Positions 1 through 12,017 of a stretch of DNA of 64,000 bases are shown here, piece after piece. The position numbers and the translations under genes are program-made. Under the pieces are notes generated by a model. It had not been told where the DNA came from, did not search any database, and saw only the letters and a program-made list of their open reading frames with translations. The stretch comes from Platynereis dumerilii (lineage: Eukaryota > Annelida > Polychaeta > Phyllodocida > Nereididae), in the NCBI GenBank assembly GCA_026936325.1, contig JAPTHN010000038.1:3962452-4026451 (forward strand), given 5' to 3'. Numbering within the stretch: position 1 is the stretch's first letter; the number at the start of each line of letters is the position of its first letter.

Positions 1-1690
1 ATTATGTCTTTTCTCTTGTTACTGATTAGGTTTTACATTGTTTTTATCGTTTTGTTTATAATTGTTCTGACAAACTGAAGGGCGCGGTTTTAAAACAGCT
101 GTGCTGACCCGTTTTAACCCTTGTAAAATATATTCAAAATAAAAAATTTTTTAAAAAAATTTAAAAAAAAATTTTTTTTTAATTTAAAAAATGAAAATGT
201 TTGGAAATCACGAGACAAAAAGAAAGTTTTGAAACTTTAGCATAAACTTTGCCTGTGAAAGGGATGACTTTACTCATCAAAGGTTTGATGGTATTCAATC
301 TACTTATGCCATTAAGTGCATGTTAAATTGTGGTCAGAAAAGGGTAAAAAAAGAATGCATTCTCACTTATTCATGTGTCCATACAAAGCCAATGTTTTTG
401 CTTTGTGATATCAAAAATGCTCAATTGTATTTATTCTGTGACTTTATGGAGATTTATTAACTAGGACAACAATATAATTTACAATTTCATAAAAGCCGTG
501 TTACACTCAGCAAAATGTCTTGTCCGTGCCACAAGTGGCCCCCTCTATACTGGCAATATATGTGAGCTACAATGTATACATCCTCCATGATAAAAAATAG
601 TTCCAACTTATTTTGGTATTTACAAGCTGTCTGCTTAAAATTGAAGCTGACCAAAGTCAGATTAGACACTTGCAGAGTTTTTGGAAATAAACTAGACCAT
701 CACTAAATGATGAAACTGTCCTGGTTTCTTCCACACTGTCCTGGTTTCTTCCAGAGATCGAAATTCTGTTGACCGCTCACAGGAGCTTGCGAATTTTGCA
801 CTCTAGGTGGCAGCAAATAGCAGTCAACTTGTAGACAGAATCATAATGAAGACGTTTACCAACAGCTCATCTCCTGTAGGATAACCATTGCACTTTTTTT
901 TTTTCAAATTGTATGCTAAAGTTGATGATTTGGTAGAGTCAGTTTATGCCAAGACATCTGATCTGGTACATTTACCCAGATTCTTAATATTGTCAAATAA
1001 CTGCACCAAACGTGCGAAGCAATGGTGAGTTGACCTACTTCTCACTTATTTTGATTATGTTGTGGTATGCAAATAATTTTTTCCTTTAGAGTATTTGCAT
1101 ATTTTGAAGAAATTCATAACTAGTGGGAGCCTATTCCAAAATCACATGACAAATTCTAATTTACGTACTTCAACAGAAGTGATCACTAACTGTTATACAT
1201 TGTTTGTTAATATTTGTGCTTTTAGCAGTTAGACATAAGATAGAAGTAGATAAGAATCTACAACTTATAGAACCAACAACGCCCAACAATAACTGTGAAT
1301 TTTGAGAAAATGTTTTTCATAATCAACTGTAAAATTGGATGGAATCTTATCAAAACACACATGTCTAGGGCATTTCTTTGATTTGTCATATGCCAGTATA
1401 TAGGTGGACTGAAGCCATTTGCATGCCCTGATACCTTTTGTCTCTCAATGATTAGTATGGCCGCCCATGACACAGACATGCAGCTTCTATATCACAGCTT
1501 TTCTACTTACATGAAAGCTACCCTGTTTGTGTACAATGTGTGAAACACTTGAAGAAAGTAACATGAAAGTTTAGGACCACCATGAGAGATGCTTTCAAAT
1601 ATGCACTTGACCAAGATAACCAAAAGACCTCCCTCCATTAATTCTTTTACATCATTTGTCATTTTGTTGTCCGTCCGTCTGCCAGCAATA
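1..1690. other. Non-coding AT-rich stretch, no gene seen
   Basis: No convincing coding region, splice-supported exon or RNA gene is visible. The stretch has an A/T homopolymer-rich patch at about 125-195 and a short direct duplication (a 20-bp word containing TGTCCTGGTTTCTTCC, twice at about 722-760). Open frames here are short and have no recognisable motif. Confidence 0.6.
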
Positions 1691-1734
1691 CAGTACCTTG
1701 ATAGGCATTATCCCAGAGCATTGTCAAACATACG

Positions 1735-3175
1735 GCTTATGGCAAGCCAATTACGCTCCCTCTAATAACTATAGCTACAAATAGGATTTATTATATCTGC
1801 AAAACTAGGATGACACAATACATAACAAGGACTCCTTGCACTAAATTAGATGCCGTACACAGATTAGACCCTGTCTCAGTGCACAATAGGGCCATTTGCT
1901 TTCCCATCTCTCAAGCATGTTTTGTGACCATGATGTTGCTATCTTTGACTTTTAAATGACTACAGGATTGATGCCTATATCTCAATGCACATCTGAGTGG
2001 TTGATTAGGTTATCTACTTTTGGCCTAATTCCACCTTAGTTTTATCAGGTTTGTATTGATGGCAATCTGATAATTTTCGCATCTATACCATAACTTCTTC
2101 GGTTTATGTGCAGATAGATTGTCGTTTCTAAACGATATAATGAGCAGTGTTTTCATTATTAATGGCCAATATCATTGGTGCCCATATACAATCTTATTTA
2201 TAATGCAGGTACTAACATTAGTCATGCTATCTAATTATATAACTGCTTGTAGACCTTAAATAAATTGCTCTCCAAAATCCCCTCAACAGCAACTTCCTAT
2301 GACATGCATCGTCTTTTTTCCTCCCTAAGTTATATTTTATAAAAACTGATAAGTCACATCCACATCACAACAGGCAGCTCATGTATTCACAATTACAGCA
2401 GTTAATATTTTTATCATGAGTTCTGGGCCACTTGCTGCTAAGTGACCATTTTTAAATTTATGACAGTTAACCTGAAATGTATTGAATAATGTCCAACAAT
2501 GCAAATTTTTGTCTCCATGACAACTATTTGTCATTTCTTGGGATATTTGTGAATATCACCATCCAAAATTGAAGGCACTGACCTCCTCTACAGTCTACAC
2601 CTGCATGCCTAAGTCTACACTTGTATCACAAAGTGAACAATTGTTCACCTTGGAACGTGTACTATGATTGGTTCTTGAACTGGAAAAACAACTTCATGTG
2701 AAGCTAAAATGTTACGTATTAGGTAGCATAGAAACTGTTCTTCTTAAAAATACTGTAACTATTTTCAAACCTGGTTGGAAACCAGATCATTCAAAGGAGC
2801 AGGCCGGGATACTTTTGGCAAATAGCTATTGAACCAGATAGCTCAAGGTCATTGTTGTATTGTGGAACAATATGAGCAGTAGCAGTTAATTTGCCTTCCA
2901 GCTTATACATGTAGAAGCAGCTGCTGAGATGAATGGCAACCATTACCATCCAGACAATGTACAGCTGTCTATTGTCTAAAATGCATCACCTGTTCACAGG
3001 AAGGCGCAATGTTATGTACATAGTGGAGCGTGGAACACATTGTAAAACCAGTTGGCATGCAATCATCTAATGCACGGACACTAAGCATGCAACCCAAGCC
3101 ATTTGCTTCAGATTGCATCTTTGTCTTCCTCAGTCAGCAACTGGAGTTTGCTTGCAAACCTTTGGTGTGATCAAA
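1735..3175 (+). repeat. Oldest visible copy of the array monomer (landmarks L1 and L4)
   Basis: Positions 1735-2110 match the L1 landmark seen near 17.0, 25.6, 35.8, 45.2, 54.9 and 63.9 kb. Shared words include GCCATTTG, a TTTTGTGACCATGATG-like block, a TATCTTTGAC block, GGATTGATG and GGTTATCTACTT. Positions 2700-3175 match landmark L4, which is also found at 18.6 kb and inverted at 38.85-39.23 kb. The inverted match runs from the AAAGGAGCAGG block to the GCAAACCTTTGGTGT block and is long and collinear. No reading frame is conserved between copies, so the unit is probably non-coding. Divergence from the young copies is large, roughly a quarter to a third of positions by eye. Confidence 0.6.
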
Positions 3176-3989
3176 TAAGACAAATACGGTAAGGTAGGTA
3201 ATATAGGTTAGAATGGCTGTAAAACATGTTCACTCAGTCATGTATCCCAACTAAATAAATGACTGAAAAGGTCATAATATGTTTGCAACTTCAGACAAAC
3301 AGGATCACTTTTACTGCAGTGGATGAATCAAGGTTAGGCCTGAATACATCTACATGTGGTCTAGTATAATACTAACTATGATTGTTACCATTGCTGATTA
3401 TTAATTTCCAGCAAGCCTTCCACACTATGCATCTCAGGGCGATTGCAGGGCAGCGCCATATTGGCATTGGGCAGAGATGAACGGAAAATTACCCATGCCA
3501 TGCTGTTCTCAATTATTTTGTGATCTAGTTGTGCTATATCATTTTCGTGTGGTGGCACAACAGGAATCATATATTACTAGCTTGTTAACTGAGAAGCTGT
3601 TTCATCAAAAATTGCAATAAGTAATATCATTATTCATTAAAACTATTGGAAAGAACTATTTTAACAATCAAATGTATTGTTCCATTAAATCAAACAATAA
3701 TTTATTTCAAGACGTCATAAGCCAGTCACAATATGCATGGAAGAGGAGCCTGTGACATTATATTGACGAGGAGTCTGCAAACCTAAAATATAAGTTGGGA
3801 GTTACAGTGTTCTCATGCGTTCTATGATAACTTATTGGAATGGACCTACATTTTATCACTTTCATTTAATTCTAAAGTCCATAGCGTCAATAGCGGGTAA
3901 AATGTGAAGTGTTCTCGATAGAAAATACATACATGTTAGAAAAGTGAAATGTCACTGCTTATCCTCAGTCCAGTGTGAATCCTTGATTC
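3176..3989. other. Array background, no gene seen
   Basis: No long frame, TIR or recognisable RNA. The stretch separates landmark L4 from the left end of the foldback element and probably belongs to the same monomer. Confidence 0.4.
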
Positions 3990-4139
3990 TGATTGGCTGA
4001 GAGCCGCGGTGTATGACACCGTACACCCTGTCTGTCGTCACCAGACAGGGTGTATGAGATAAACAATGATGTCACAATTGTAACCATAGGATTGTTATTA
4101 GTAGAGGAAACAGAAGCCAAAAAGTCCAATATTTAAGGA

Positions 4140-5875
4140 GATACCCCGCACGGAAGTACAACAGGCCAAATCATATACCAAAATGTTCGCCAGAATGTCA
4201 GCTATCTGAATCCGGCTAAGAAAATTACTGGTTCCGGGTACTAACTGAGGGAGAGCTGTTGCCATGGCAACAGATTTATTAAAATTGTAATTCTCAAATT
4301 ATTCATTTTTAATGCTTTTCTTGAACATCAAAGTTCACAGACAAGGTTTTTGTGCCTGGGCAAACTATAGTTGAGACAGACTTCCAACTGGCAGACCAAT
4401 TTTGCTTCTACATTGTATTGGTTGCCATGGAAACAAGAAATCATAACAAGTTTGAAGTTTCCTGTCATTATCACACACTTTGATATCTTATACTCCAAAA
4501 TGATTTCATTAAACCCGCTAGTGTTTTATATGGAAATTTTGCTGAGAGTGTCCTCTTTCAAAACCTGTGTGAGATTTTTATGTTTCATGTCTAGTTATTG
4601 CACTAAAATGGTTTCCAAGGCAATAAGTCAGGACAAACAAGTTTATAAGAACTTTGGAATTTACCAATATCTCAACTAATAGACATGCCATAGCGCTCAT
4701 TTTTGGGCATAATCATTGTGGCAGGATGACCTTCAGAAAAGTGAACCCTCACATATTTGGCATGGTCTTGGTTGCCATGGAAACAAGAAATCATAACAAA
4801 TTTGAAGTTTCCAGTCATTATCGCTCAAATTGATCTCTTATACTCCAAAATAATTGCATTAAACCCGCTAGTGTTGTACATGGAAATGTTGCTGAGAGTG
4901 TTCTCTTTCAAAACCTGTGTGAGATTTTTATGTTTTATGTCTAGTTATTGCACTAAAATGGTTTCCAAGGCAATAAGTCAGGAAAAACGAGTTTATAAGA
5001 ATTTTGGAATTTATCAATATCTCAACTAATAGACATGCAATAGTGCTCATTTTTGGACATAATCATTGTGGCAGGATGACCTTCAAAAAAGTGAACCCTC
5101 GGATGTGTGGCATGGTCCTGGTTGCCATGGAGACAGGATATCATAACAAATTTGAAGTTCTGGCCATAATTAACACACTTTGAACTCTTATACTCTAAAA
5201 TTACCTCATAAAACCTGCAGTTGTGCCACATGAAAATGATTGTGAGAGTGTCCTCTTTCCAAATACGGGTATGATTTGTATGTTTCTTGGAAATTTATTT
5301 CATTAAAACTATTTCTAAGGCAACATATCGGGTCAAATAATTTGGATGAGGTTGAGACATTATCAATATCTCAACTAATAGACATGTCATCTTGAAGACA
5401 TGTCATCTTGCTCATTTCTGTATATAATCATTGTGGAAGGATGAACTTCAGAACAGTGAACCCTCCATGACATTTTATTACAAGTTTTAGTTACCATGGA
5501 AACAAGAAATAACAACTATGATGTTTCGAGGGGATTCATAATTAACACACTTTGGTCTCTTTTACTCAAAATTAATTACATAAAACCAGCAAGTGTTGAA
5601 CATTAAAATGTATTGTGAGAATGTCCTCTTTCTGAACCTGGGCAAAATGTTTATGTATGATGTAAAATTTATCCACTGAATGGTTTTCAAGACAATGGAA
5701 TAGGTAAAGACAATTGAAGGATTTTTTTAATTCATCAATATCTTAACTGATACTCTAGACAACTTGCTCATTTTATGACATAATCATTGTGTATGTATCT
5801 CCTTCAGAAAAGTGAATCCTCCATGGGACATAGCAGTCTTGTTTGTAATGGAAACACATACATATTATTGATATT
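4140..5875 (+). repeat. Left arm of F1: about five 350-bp tandem units
   Basis: Near-identical blocks recur with CCATGG-centred palindromes starting at 4258, 4421, 4771, 5121 and 5490, and a worn one near 5841. Units 4421-4770 and 4771-5120 are the most alike. The units decay towards the spacer, as expected if homogenisation is strongest near the element ends. Confidence 0.75.
4258..4271. promoter_or_regulatory. Perfect X-box-like palindrome GTTGCCATGGCAAC, left arm of F1
   Basis: The 14-bp palindrome equals the consensus bound by RFX winged-helix transcription factors (GTNRCC, short spacer, RGYAAC). Its mirror copy lies at 9103-9116. The sequence match is direct. Binding in this organism is inference, and the palindrome may simply be a structural part of the repeat unit. 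Confidence 0.5.
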
Positions 5876-7485
5876 TTAGATAACTTATTAACCCTGTATC
5901 ATTTAAATTGACTTCACAAATTGTCACCGGAGTCACGTCGCTAAAGTCAAATAATTTTTAGTGGCACTAAGCATCCGCTTTTGCTATTTAGATGCTGGGA
6001 AAGCTTGTTAGCACGTTTCAGGTCATCCTATCACTAATCTAATTTAAGCTTAACATAGTCTCAACAAATAAGTACTTGTGCTCCAGTCCTGCATTGAATT
6101 AAAGGTTTTAGGGGTATCCTTAATATTTTAGATACCATTGAGGTAAATAGGAAGACCCTCCTGGACAGTGCAGCTGTCAAGGATGGGAAACAAAGCATAG
6201 TAGAACAGTTGCGACTACCTTGTGGCAGCTGTTTACGGGCTGTTTTGAGGCTGTTTTGAGTGTAAAGAGAGGTATGACTTTGTAGAAAATGCTTTAAAAC
6301 ATATATTCTGTGAACATTTAAAGACATTCCTGCAATTTGAAGTGTCAAAATTGGCTGATTTTCACCGATTAACTGGCTGAAATGACGCAGATTCTCAGTT
6401 TAAAGATGATGGAATTTGCATATATAATGTGATAACTCTTGATCTGCAAGTTTTTCATGTGTCATAATTTTTCACCCAGATAATCTACTGAAGTGTAACT
6501 TTGCAAACCTAAACTGAAGCAGTGACATCTTGCATTTCACACATTTGATGCCATGGTCTCTTGTAATCCCCCACTCTCCTCGAAAGGCTCCAAAAATTGA
6601 CCAAACTGATCATAAAATGCCATGTCATAATAAACATGGATGCCTTCATGATCAAGTAATAAAAATTATACAATTGTATTGGAAAACCATTGGAAGTACC
6701 ATTTTTCAAAAACAGAAGTCCATCTTGCTGTGAAAACACGTCATATTACACCAAATTATCCTTAGAATGTGTCTTTAGGACCCTTCTTTAGTCCTGTGTG
6801 ACGAACCATCAAACCCTGCATCTCTCGGAAACATAATGGCAAGTGGAAAATTCCCGGTTCAGTTTCCCATAGGAATAGTATTGTCAAATCATATGAGCTC
6901 AATCAATTTCAAGATTTTTTCAATTGCATGGCCAGTCATTGTTGCAATGTGATGTTCTTTGGTTTGGGGTGAGCTCTCAACCTAAGGAAAGCAAGGTTTA
7001 AGTTTGATAATGGTTTCATATTTTGTCTGGCTTACATGATCTTTTCATTGGAATAAAATGCAATTTCAATGCTATGTCAATGCAGGATAGTTATATGCAT
7101 TTTTGATCATGAATTCATCCATGGTTGAAATGATGGTTCTACATTTCACTGTGTTATGAGGTAAACATTCATGGTATTTATGATCAGTTGGATAGATTTT
7201 TGGTGCTTTTCGAGGGAATTTGAAGAAATTGCATAATAAGTGTGAACACCCAAAACTTGACGGTTTGTCACAACGCCTCATTGAACTGTCATGTTTTGAC
7301 AAAATTGGTGTATTGGCTCCATGGCACATATATGACCATGTTTAAAACATATCCAAATTAAATTAATTTGGAGATACATTGAAAAAACACGGGTACATAA
7401 TAGGTCTGACACACTGGAATTGAAAAATGCCTAATTATGTACTAATGCATTGTTGGTTGGAAATTCATTGATCTCACAAAATTTA
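5876..7485. other. Spacer between the arms of F1
   Basis: This 1.6-kb stretch has no counterpart in the arms apart from a weakly related stretch near 6600 and 7190, where a CTTTCGAGG-like block with a GATCAGTTGGATAG/GATCATAAAATGCC neighbourhood occurs in opposite orientations. That suggests the inverted similarity once extended further inwards. Open frames of 76-95 codons are present on both strands but lack any recognisable domain. No transposase motif was found. Confidence 0.45.
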
Positions 7486-9245
7486 ATTTGTTAAACTCTC
7501 AAAATTACCTATAATATCTAAAGATTTATGCATTTCCATGGCAACAAGGACCACAATATCCCATGGAGGGTCACTTGTCTGACGGTCATTGCTACGTAAT
7601 GGTTTGTCATAAAATTGAACATGATGGTCAGGATATAGGTTGTGATATTGATAAATTACAAAATTCAAATATATTGTTTGCCTTGACTTGTTGTCTCAGA
7701 AATGATTTTGTAAGATAAATTACATAAAACATTCAAATTTTGTCTATGTTTTAAACTGAAGAGGACACTCTGACAGACATTTAGATTCACAACACTTTTT
7801 GGTTTTATGAATAACTTTAGTGCAAAGGAGAGCAAAGTGTGTTATTTATAAATCAACGGGAAACTTCAAATTTGTTTTGACTTCTTGTTTCCATGGCAAC
7901 CAAGGCACATGACATGGAGAGTTCACTGTTCTGAAGGTCGTCCTTCCACAATGATTATATCCAAAAATGAGAAAGATGGCATATCAGATTCTATGATCTC
8001 TGAGATATTCAGAAATTCAAAAATTCATCAAAATTGTTTGACCCGATATGTTGCCTTGGAAATAGTTATAATGAAATAAATTTCCTAGAAACATACAAAT
8101 CTAACTCATGTTTGGAAAGAGGGCACTCTCCCAAACATTTTCATGTATCACAACTGCAGGTTTTACGAGATCATTTTAGAATATGAGAGCTCTAAAGGTG
8201 TCAATTATGACCAGGACTTCAAATTTGTTATGATATCCTGTTTCCATGGCAACCAGTACCATGCCACATATGTGAGGGTTCACTTTTCTGAAGGTCATCC
8301 TGCCACAATGATTATGTCCAAAAATGAGCACTATGACATGTCTATTAGTTGAGATATTGATAAATTCCGAAATTCTTATAAACTTGTTTGTCCTGACTTA
8401 TTGCCTTGGAAACCATTTTAGTGCAATAACTAGACATAAAACATAAAAATCTCACACAGGTTTTGAAAGAGGACACTCTCAGCAACATTTCCATGTACAA
8501 CACTAGCCGGTTTAATAAAATTATTTTGGAGTATAAGAGATCAAAGTGTGTGACAATGACTGAAAACTTCAAATTTGTTATGATATCCTGTCTCCATGGC
8601 AACCAGGACCATGCTACACATCCAAGGGTTCACTTTTCTGAAGGTCATCCTGCCACAATGATTATGTCCAAAAATGAGCACTATGGCATGTCTATTAGTT
8701 GAGATATTGATAAATTCCAAAATTCTTATAAACTTGTTTGTCCTGACTTATTGCCTTGGAAACCATTGTAGTGCTATAAATAGACATAAAACATTAAAAT
8801 GTCGCACAGGTTTTGAAAGAGGACACTCTCAGCAACATTTCAACATAAAACACTAACGGGTTTAATGAAATCATTTTGGAGTATAAGATATCAAAGTGTG
8901 TGATAATGACAGGAAACTTCAAACTTGTTATGATTTCTCGTTTCCATGGCAACCAATACAATGTAAAAGCAAAATTGGCCTGCCAGTGGGAAGTCTGTCT
9001 CAACTTTAGTTTGATCAGGCACAAAAACCTCACCTGTGAACTTTGGTGTTTAAGAAAAGCATTAAAAATGAATAATTTGAGAACTACAATTTTAAAAAAT
9101 CTGTTGCCATGGCAACAGCTCTTCCTCAGTTAGTACCCGGAACCAGTAATTTTCTTAGCCGGATTCAGATAGCTGACATTCTGGCGAACATTTTGGTATA
9201 TGATTCGGCCTGTTGTACTTCCGTGCGGGGTCATCATCAAAAATG
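7486..9245 (-). repeat. Right arm of F1: five 350-bp tandem units, inverted
   Basis: Palindromes at 7532, 7887, 8240, 8590, 8940 and 9103 mirror the left arm. Spacings are 355, 353, 350, 350 and 163 bp, against 163, 350, 350 and 369 bp on the left. The units carry related open frames of 64-85 codons, containing for example FKFVMISC followed by HGNQ, with related antisense frames. These follow from the sequence repeat itself and are not evidence of coding. Confidence 0.75.
9103..9116. promoter_or_regulatory. Perfect X-box-like palindrome GTTGCCATGGCAAC, right arm of F1
   Basis: This is the mirror partner of the site at 4258. Related sites with one or two changes (for example GTTTCCATGGCAAC) recur every 350 bp at 7887, 8240, 8590 and 8940. 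Confidence 0.5.
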
Positions 9246-9456
9246 AGCTCATATTTCCTCTACTATATGACGTCATCCTTGTAGCAACAATAGTCATGAC
9301 GCCACAATGCCATTGTTTGAGCCATTGTGACATCATCAAGGTGACAGCTCAGGTGATGACGTCACAATGCTGTTGCTTTGTTACTGAAAGATTTCAGACT
9401 CAGATTGCAAGATAATCTATGGGCATCAATAAAACAAGAAGTCTGAGGATAAAACC

Positions 9457-9595
9457 GTTACACCCTGCTCGTTTTTCTAGGGTACGGGAATATACACCAC
9501 TCAGGCCTCCATACACCACTCAGCCTGCGGCTTCGTGGTGTATGGAGTCCTTCGTGGTGTATATTCCCGTACCCTCGAAACGAGCAGGGTGTAAC
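9457..9595. repeat. 139-bp near-perfect hairpin at the right end of F1
   Basis: The sequence from GTTACACCCTGCTCG pairs with CGAGCAGGGTGTAAC at the far end. The pairing continues through GGTACGGGAATATACACCAC against its complement GTGGTGTATATTCCCGTACC, with a short loop near GCCTGCGGC. A shorter hairpin of the same design (ACACCCTGTCTG...CAGACAGGGTGT) lies at 4022-4054 at the left end. It could be a terminal structure of F1 or an independent palindromic MITE nested at its edge. Confidence 0.6.
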
Positions 9596-9599
9596 TGAT

Positions 9600-10164
9600 A
9601 TTACATGTTCAGCAACATTCTGAGTACCTGTTCTGTAGTTTATTATGGAATTATTTTTCCAATAATGGAAATTCACCCACCTTCTGAAAAAAGCACAGAT
9701 TTCCATTCTGGAGAATCTACCAAGATAACGGGTTCATCATTTGCAGTTGATTGAATGGTTTTTTTTGAAACATGGATTTTTTAAACCGATCCATGGTCTC
9801 AAATGTAGGCCTATACCTGGGTCAATTTACACGAAAACGCAAAATTTCATGTCCGTCATTGACGCATGTCTCTCTTGAACTTGATTTCTGTCAAAATATT
9901 TAGAAAAAAATTTTCCCAGAAGAAAAGAAGATTACGGGGGATACGGCCATGATGAACATGCTATTTATAGATGCATTAGTATGGCATGTCTACAACTCAA
10001 CATTTCAACTTCAAACTACATTGTAGTGCTGATTGAGTGTTACTGCATAAAATGTGACATGGTAAGTTTATATTTTTAGATAATATTATATGTTATGTCA
10101 ACTATGTACAAGTATTGTGTTCTGAAATATAACTGATTTATCCACTTTCATGGTGTGTTGAAGT
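9600..10164. other. Intergenic, no gene seen
   Basis: No coding or RNA gene is visible. A short block near 9960-10000 (TAGATGCATTAGTAT) recurs at about 14038, hinting at a small dispersed repeat. Confidence 0.45.
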
Positions 10165-12017
10165 TAGGGCCTAGTTCAAAAATAATGAAGCCAAAGTGTG
10201 ACATGACCATCAAAATTTTAAAATGTTTATATGCATCAAATGACCACACGATATTGTAACAAACATGTCTAAGTTCTAGAAATTTTATTTACCATTTTGC
10301 TGTTGTTTTCTGGAAATAACTTATAAAAGCCGAATATTACCAAATTTTATTTATTTTTATTTCCATGGCAGTAAAAGAAAATTAGACTAAATGGTAACTT
10401 ATTTTAAAATTAAATCGAATTTCTTTGTTGGATGACAAAACTCACATACTCTTACGTATCCATGGCTATTTTCATCCAAATTTACTAAATATTTCATGAT
10501 GAAAACAGTATTTTTCGAAATGTTGTAGGAATATTTTTTTAAAAACTTGCATATTTTCTCCCCAGATGTATATATTTGCCTCTAAATTGATTTCACCTGT
10601 CCTGGGTTATGCGTCTGTATGTGGGCTTCGAGTTTGTACCAAATAAGTGCCACCGAAGTGAATACGAACAGAACAAATGATGATAGAAGAGTGTTTTTTA
10701 GCCTGTTTTTTCCAGAAAAAGCCCATTTTGGGTGATGGACTAATGGTGTAACACGATAGATCAAAAATATTCTTCTGGTTTTGACCCAAATCAATTGTAT
10801 ATGCATCATCAGTAATAATTGGATGAAGCATAAGAGTAATAATAAAATTAATGTGAAATTTGTATTGGTTATTGCCTTTTTTGGACATATTGGCCCCATA
10901 TTTTGAGGAAAACATTGAAACATACTCCAGTTACTGAAATATTGTGTTGATTATCACTACAAGTAATATCAGAATGATTGATTTACTCCTTATAAGAAAA
11001 CCATGAAAATATGATCAATATTTTCCATAGCGTTATGCTTGCTACAAAGCCCCATTTAAGAAATATTTGTATTTTACCACCAGAAACCAGCTGCCCACCT
11101 GGATGACTTGATTGTTTCTCAAAACTTAATAGATTTTGCAATATTACAAGCCAAACCAGATTTAAAATGGAGCTTTTATACATTATGTAGCTCTGTGACA
11201 CTACAAAGTATTCTGGGCGTTACGCTTGCGACAGATTCATCTACCCTGTCCCTGCTATTCATTGGAATTTTTCAATAAACTAAATATTCCACAACCATAA
11301 GAAGCTCCAAAACGGGTAAGCAGATATAAGACTAGGTCTCAAAGGCAAAAAGATTCAACTGGCACATGTCAAAGGGACGCTACACTCTAAAAAAATTTCA
11401 GACAAAATTGGTTTTTTAGATTCAAAATGGTTTTTTGAAAAACCAAATTTCAATGCAAAAAACCAACATGGATTTTTTTTAAAATCCATGTAGGTTTTGC
11501 ATTGAAATTTGGTTTTTCAAAAAACCATTTTGAATCTAAAAAACCAATTTTGTCCCGACATTTTTTAGAGTGTAGAGCATCCCAGATCAGTAAGCGTCAA
11601 ATTTGACTTAATTTTTGGAAGTCAACCTTCGAATTAAATGCAAATGACTCAATAATGTCAACACAGGCAGATAAAAATACTTGATTTTATGGATTTATGA
11701 AGCCTGAGGATGTAGAGATTCCAAAAAGTGTTGGGAAATTGCCTTGTAATACGTCTAAATTTGGTAAATTGAAAGAATTCAAGTGGTCAAAAATTATATG
11801 TCACGTTTTATTAGTAAAAAAAGGCTTGTTTCCACTGTAATTCAACTCTATCTCAATAACTATCTGACATAATGTCGTGAAATATTCAGGAAATTAGCAA
11901 AAGAATGTACTTAAAGCGATGGTGTGCCATTAACTTGTCACATACAGCCATTCTCAGATTTTGAGACCTCTACAGAAAATATGCCGCATGGCTTCATTAT
12001 TTTTGAACTAGGCCTTA
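10165..12017. mobile_element. 1.85-kb TIR element, non-autonomous
   Basis: The left end TAGGGCCTAGTTCAAAAATA continues with ATGAAGCCA. It matches the reverse complement of the right end at about 11989-12017 (TGGCTTCATTATTTTTGAAC then TAGGCCTTA), giving terminal inverted repeats of about 28 bp with one difference. The interior has only short frames, of which the longest (10582-10923, minus) is hydrophobic and has no family signature, so no transposase is visible. A hairpin MITE is nested at 11380-11575. No target-site duplication could be recognised. A TAGGG start would fit hAT-like elements, but this is weak. Confidence 0.5.
11380..11575. mobile_element. 195-bp palindromic (hairpin) MITE
   Basis: The sequence CTACACTCTAAAAAA at the left pairs with TTTTTTAGAGTGTAG at the right. 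The two arms of about 95 bp are almost perfectly complementary around a short A/T loop near 11470-11484. The arms repeat the word GGTTTTT/AAAAACC several times. If the termini are CACTCTAAAA...TTTTAGAGTG, the flanking bases are TA on both sides, consistent with a TA duplication. It carries no gene. The near-perfect pairing suggests a young copy. Confidence 0.75.

Larger units (their letters stand above)
3990..9596. mobile_element. Foldback-type element with long inverted arms of 350-bp tandem units (F1)
   Basis: About 4140-5870 and about 7490-9245 are inverted copies of each other. The outermost arm sequence (CCCCGCACGGAAGTACAACA, then a block with GTTCGCCAGAATGTCAGC) is present on both sides in opposite orientation. 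Each arm is itself a tandem array of about five units with a period near 350 bp, and each unit carries a CCATGG-centred palindrome. Weak inverted similarity continues outward to about 3960 and 9450. Both outer ends bear hairpins of the form ACACCCTG...CAGGGTGT (4022-4054 and 9457-9595). Inverted arms built from short tandem repeats are the hallmark of Foldback-like elements such as Drosophila FB. No transposase frame is seen in the 1.6-kb spacer, so the element is probably non-autonomous. The exact ends and the target-site duplication are not resolved. Confidence 0.7.

Noticed and set aside
4371-5231. Frames of 69-102 codons in the left foldback arm as a gene family
   Set aside because: They follow the 350-bp repeat on both strands, do not join across units and show no domain.
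4140-9245. CRISPR array (regular repeats and spacers)
   Set aside because: Units are 350 bp, inverted about a centre, eukaryotic in context and without short unique spacers.
10582-10923. 113-codon hydrophobic frame as a membrane protein
   Set aside because: AT-rich, overlaps another frame of similar length, lies inside a TIR element and has no start context or homologue that I know.
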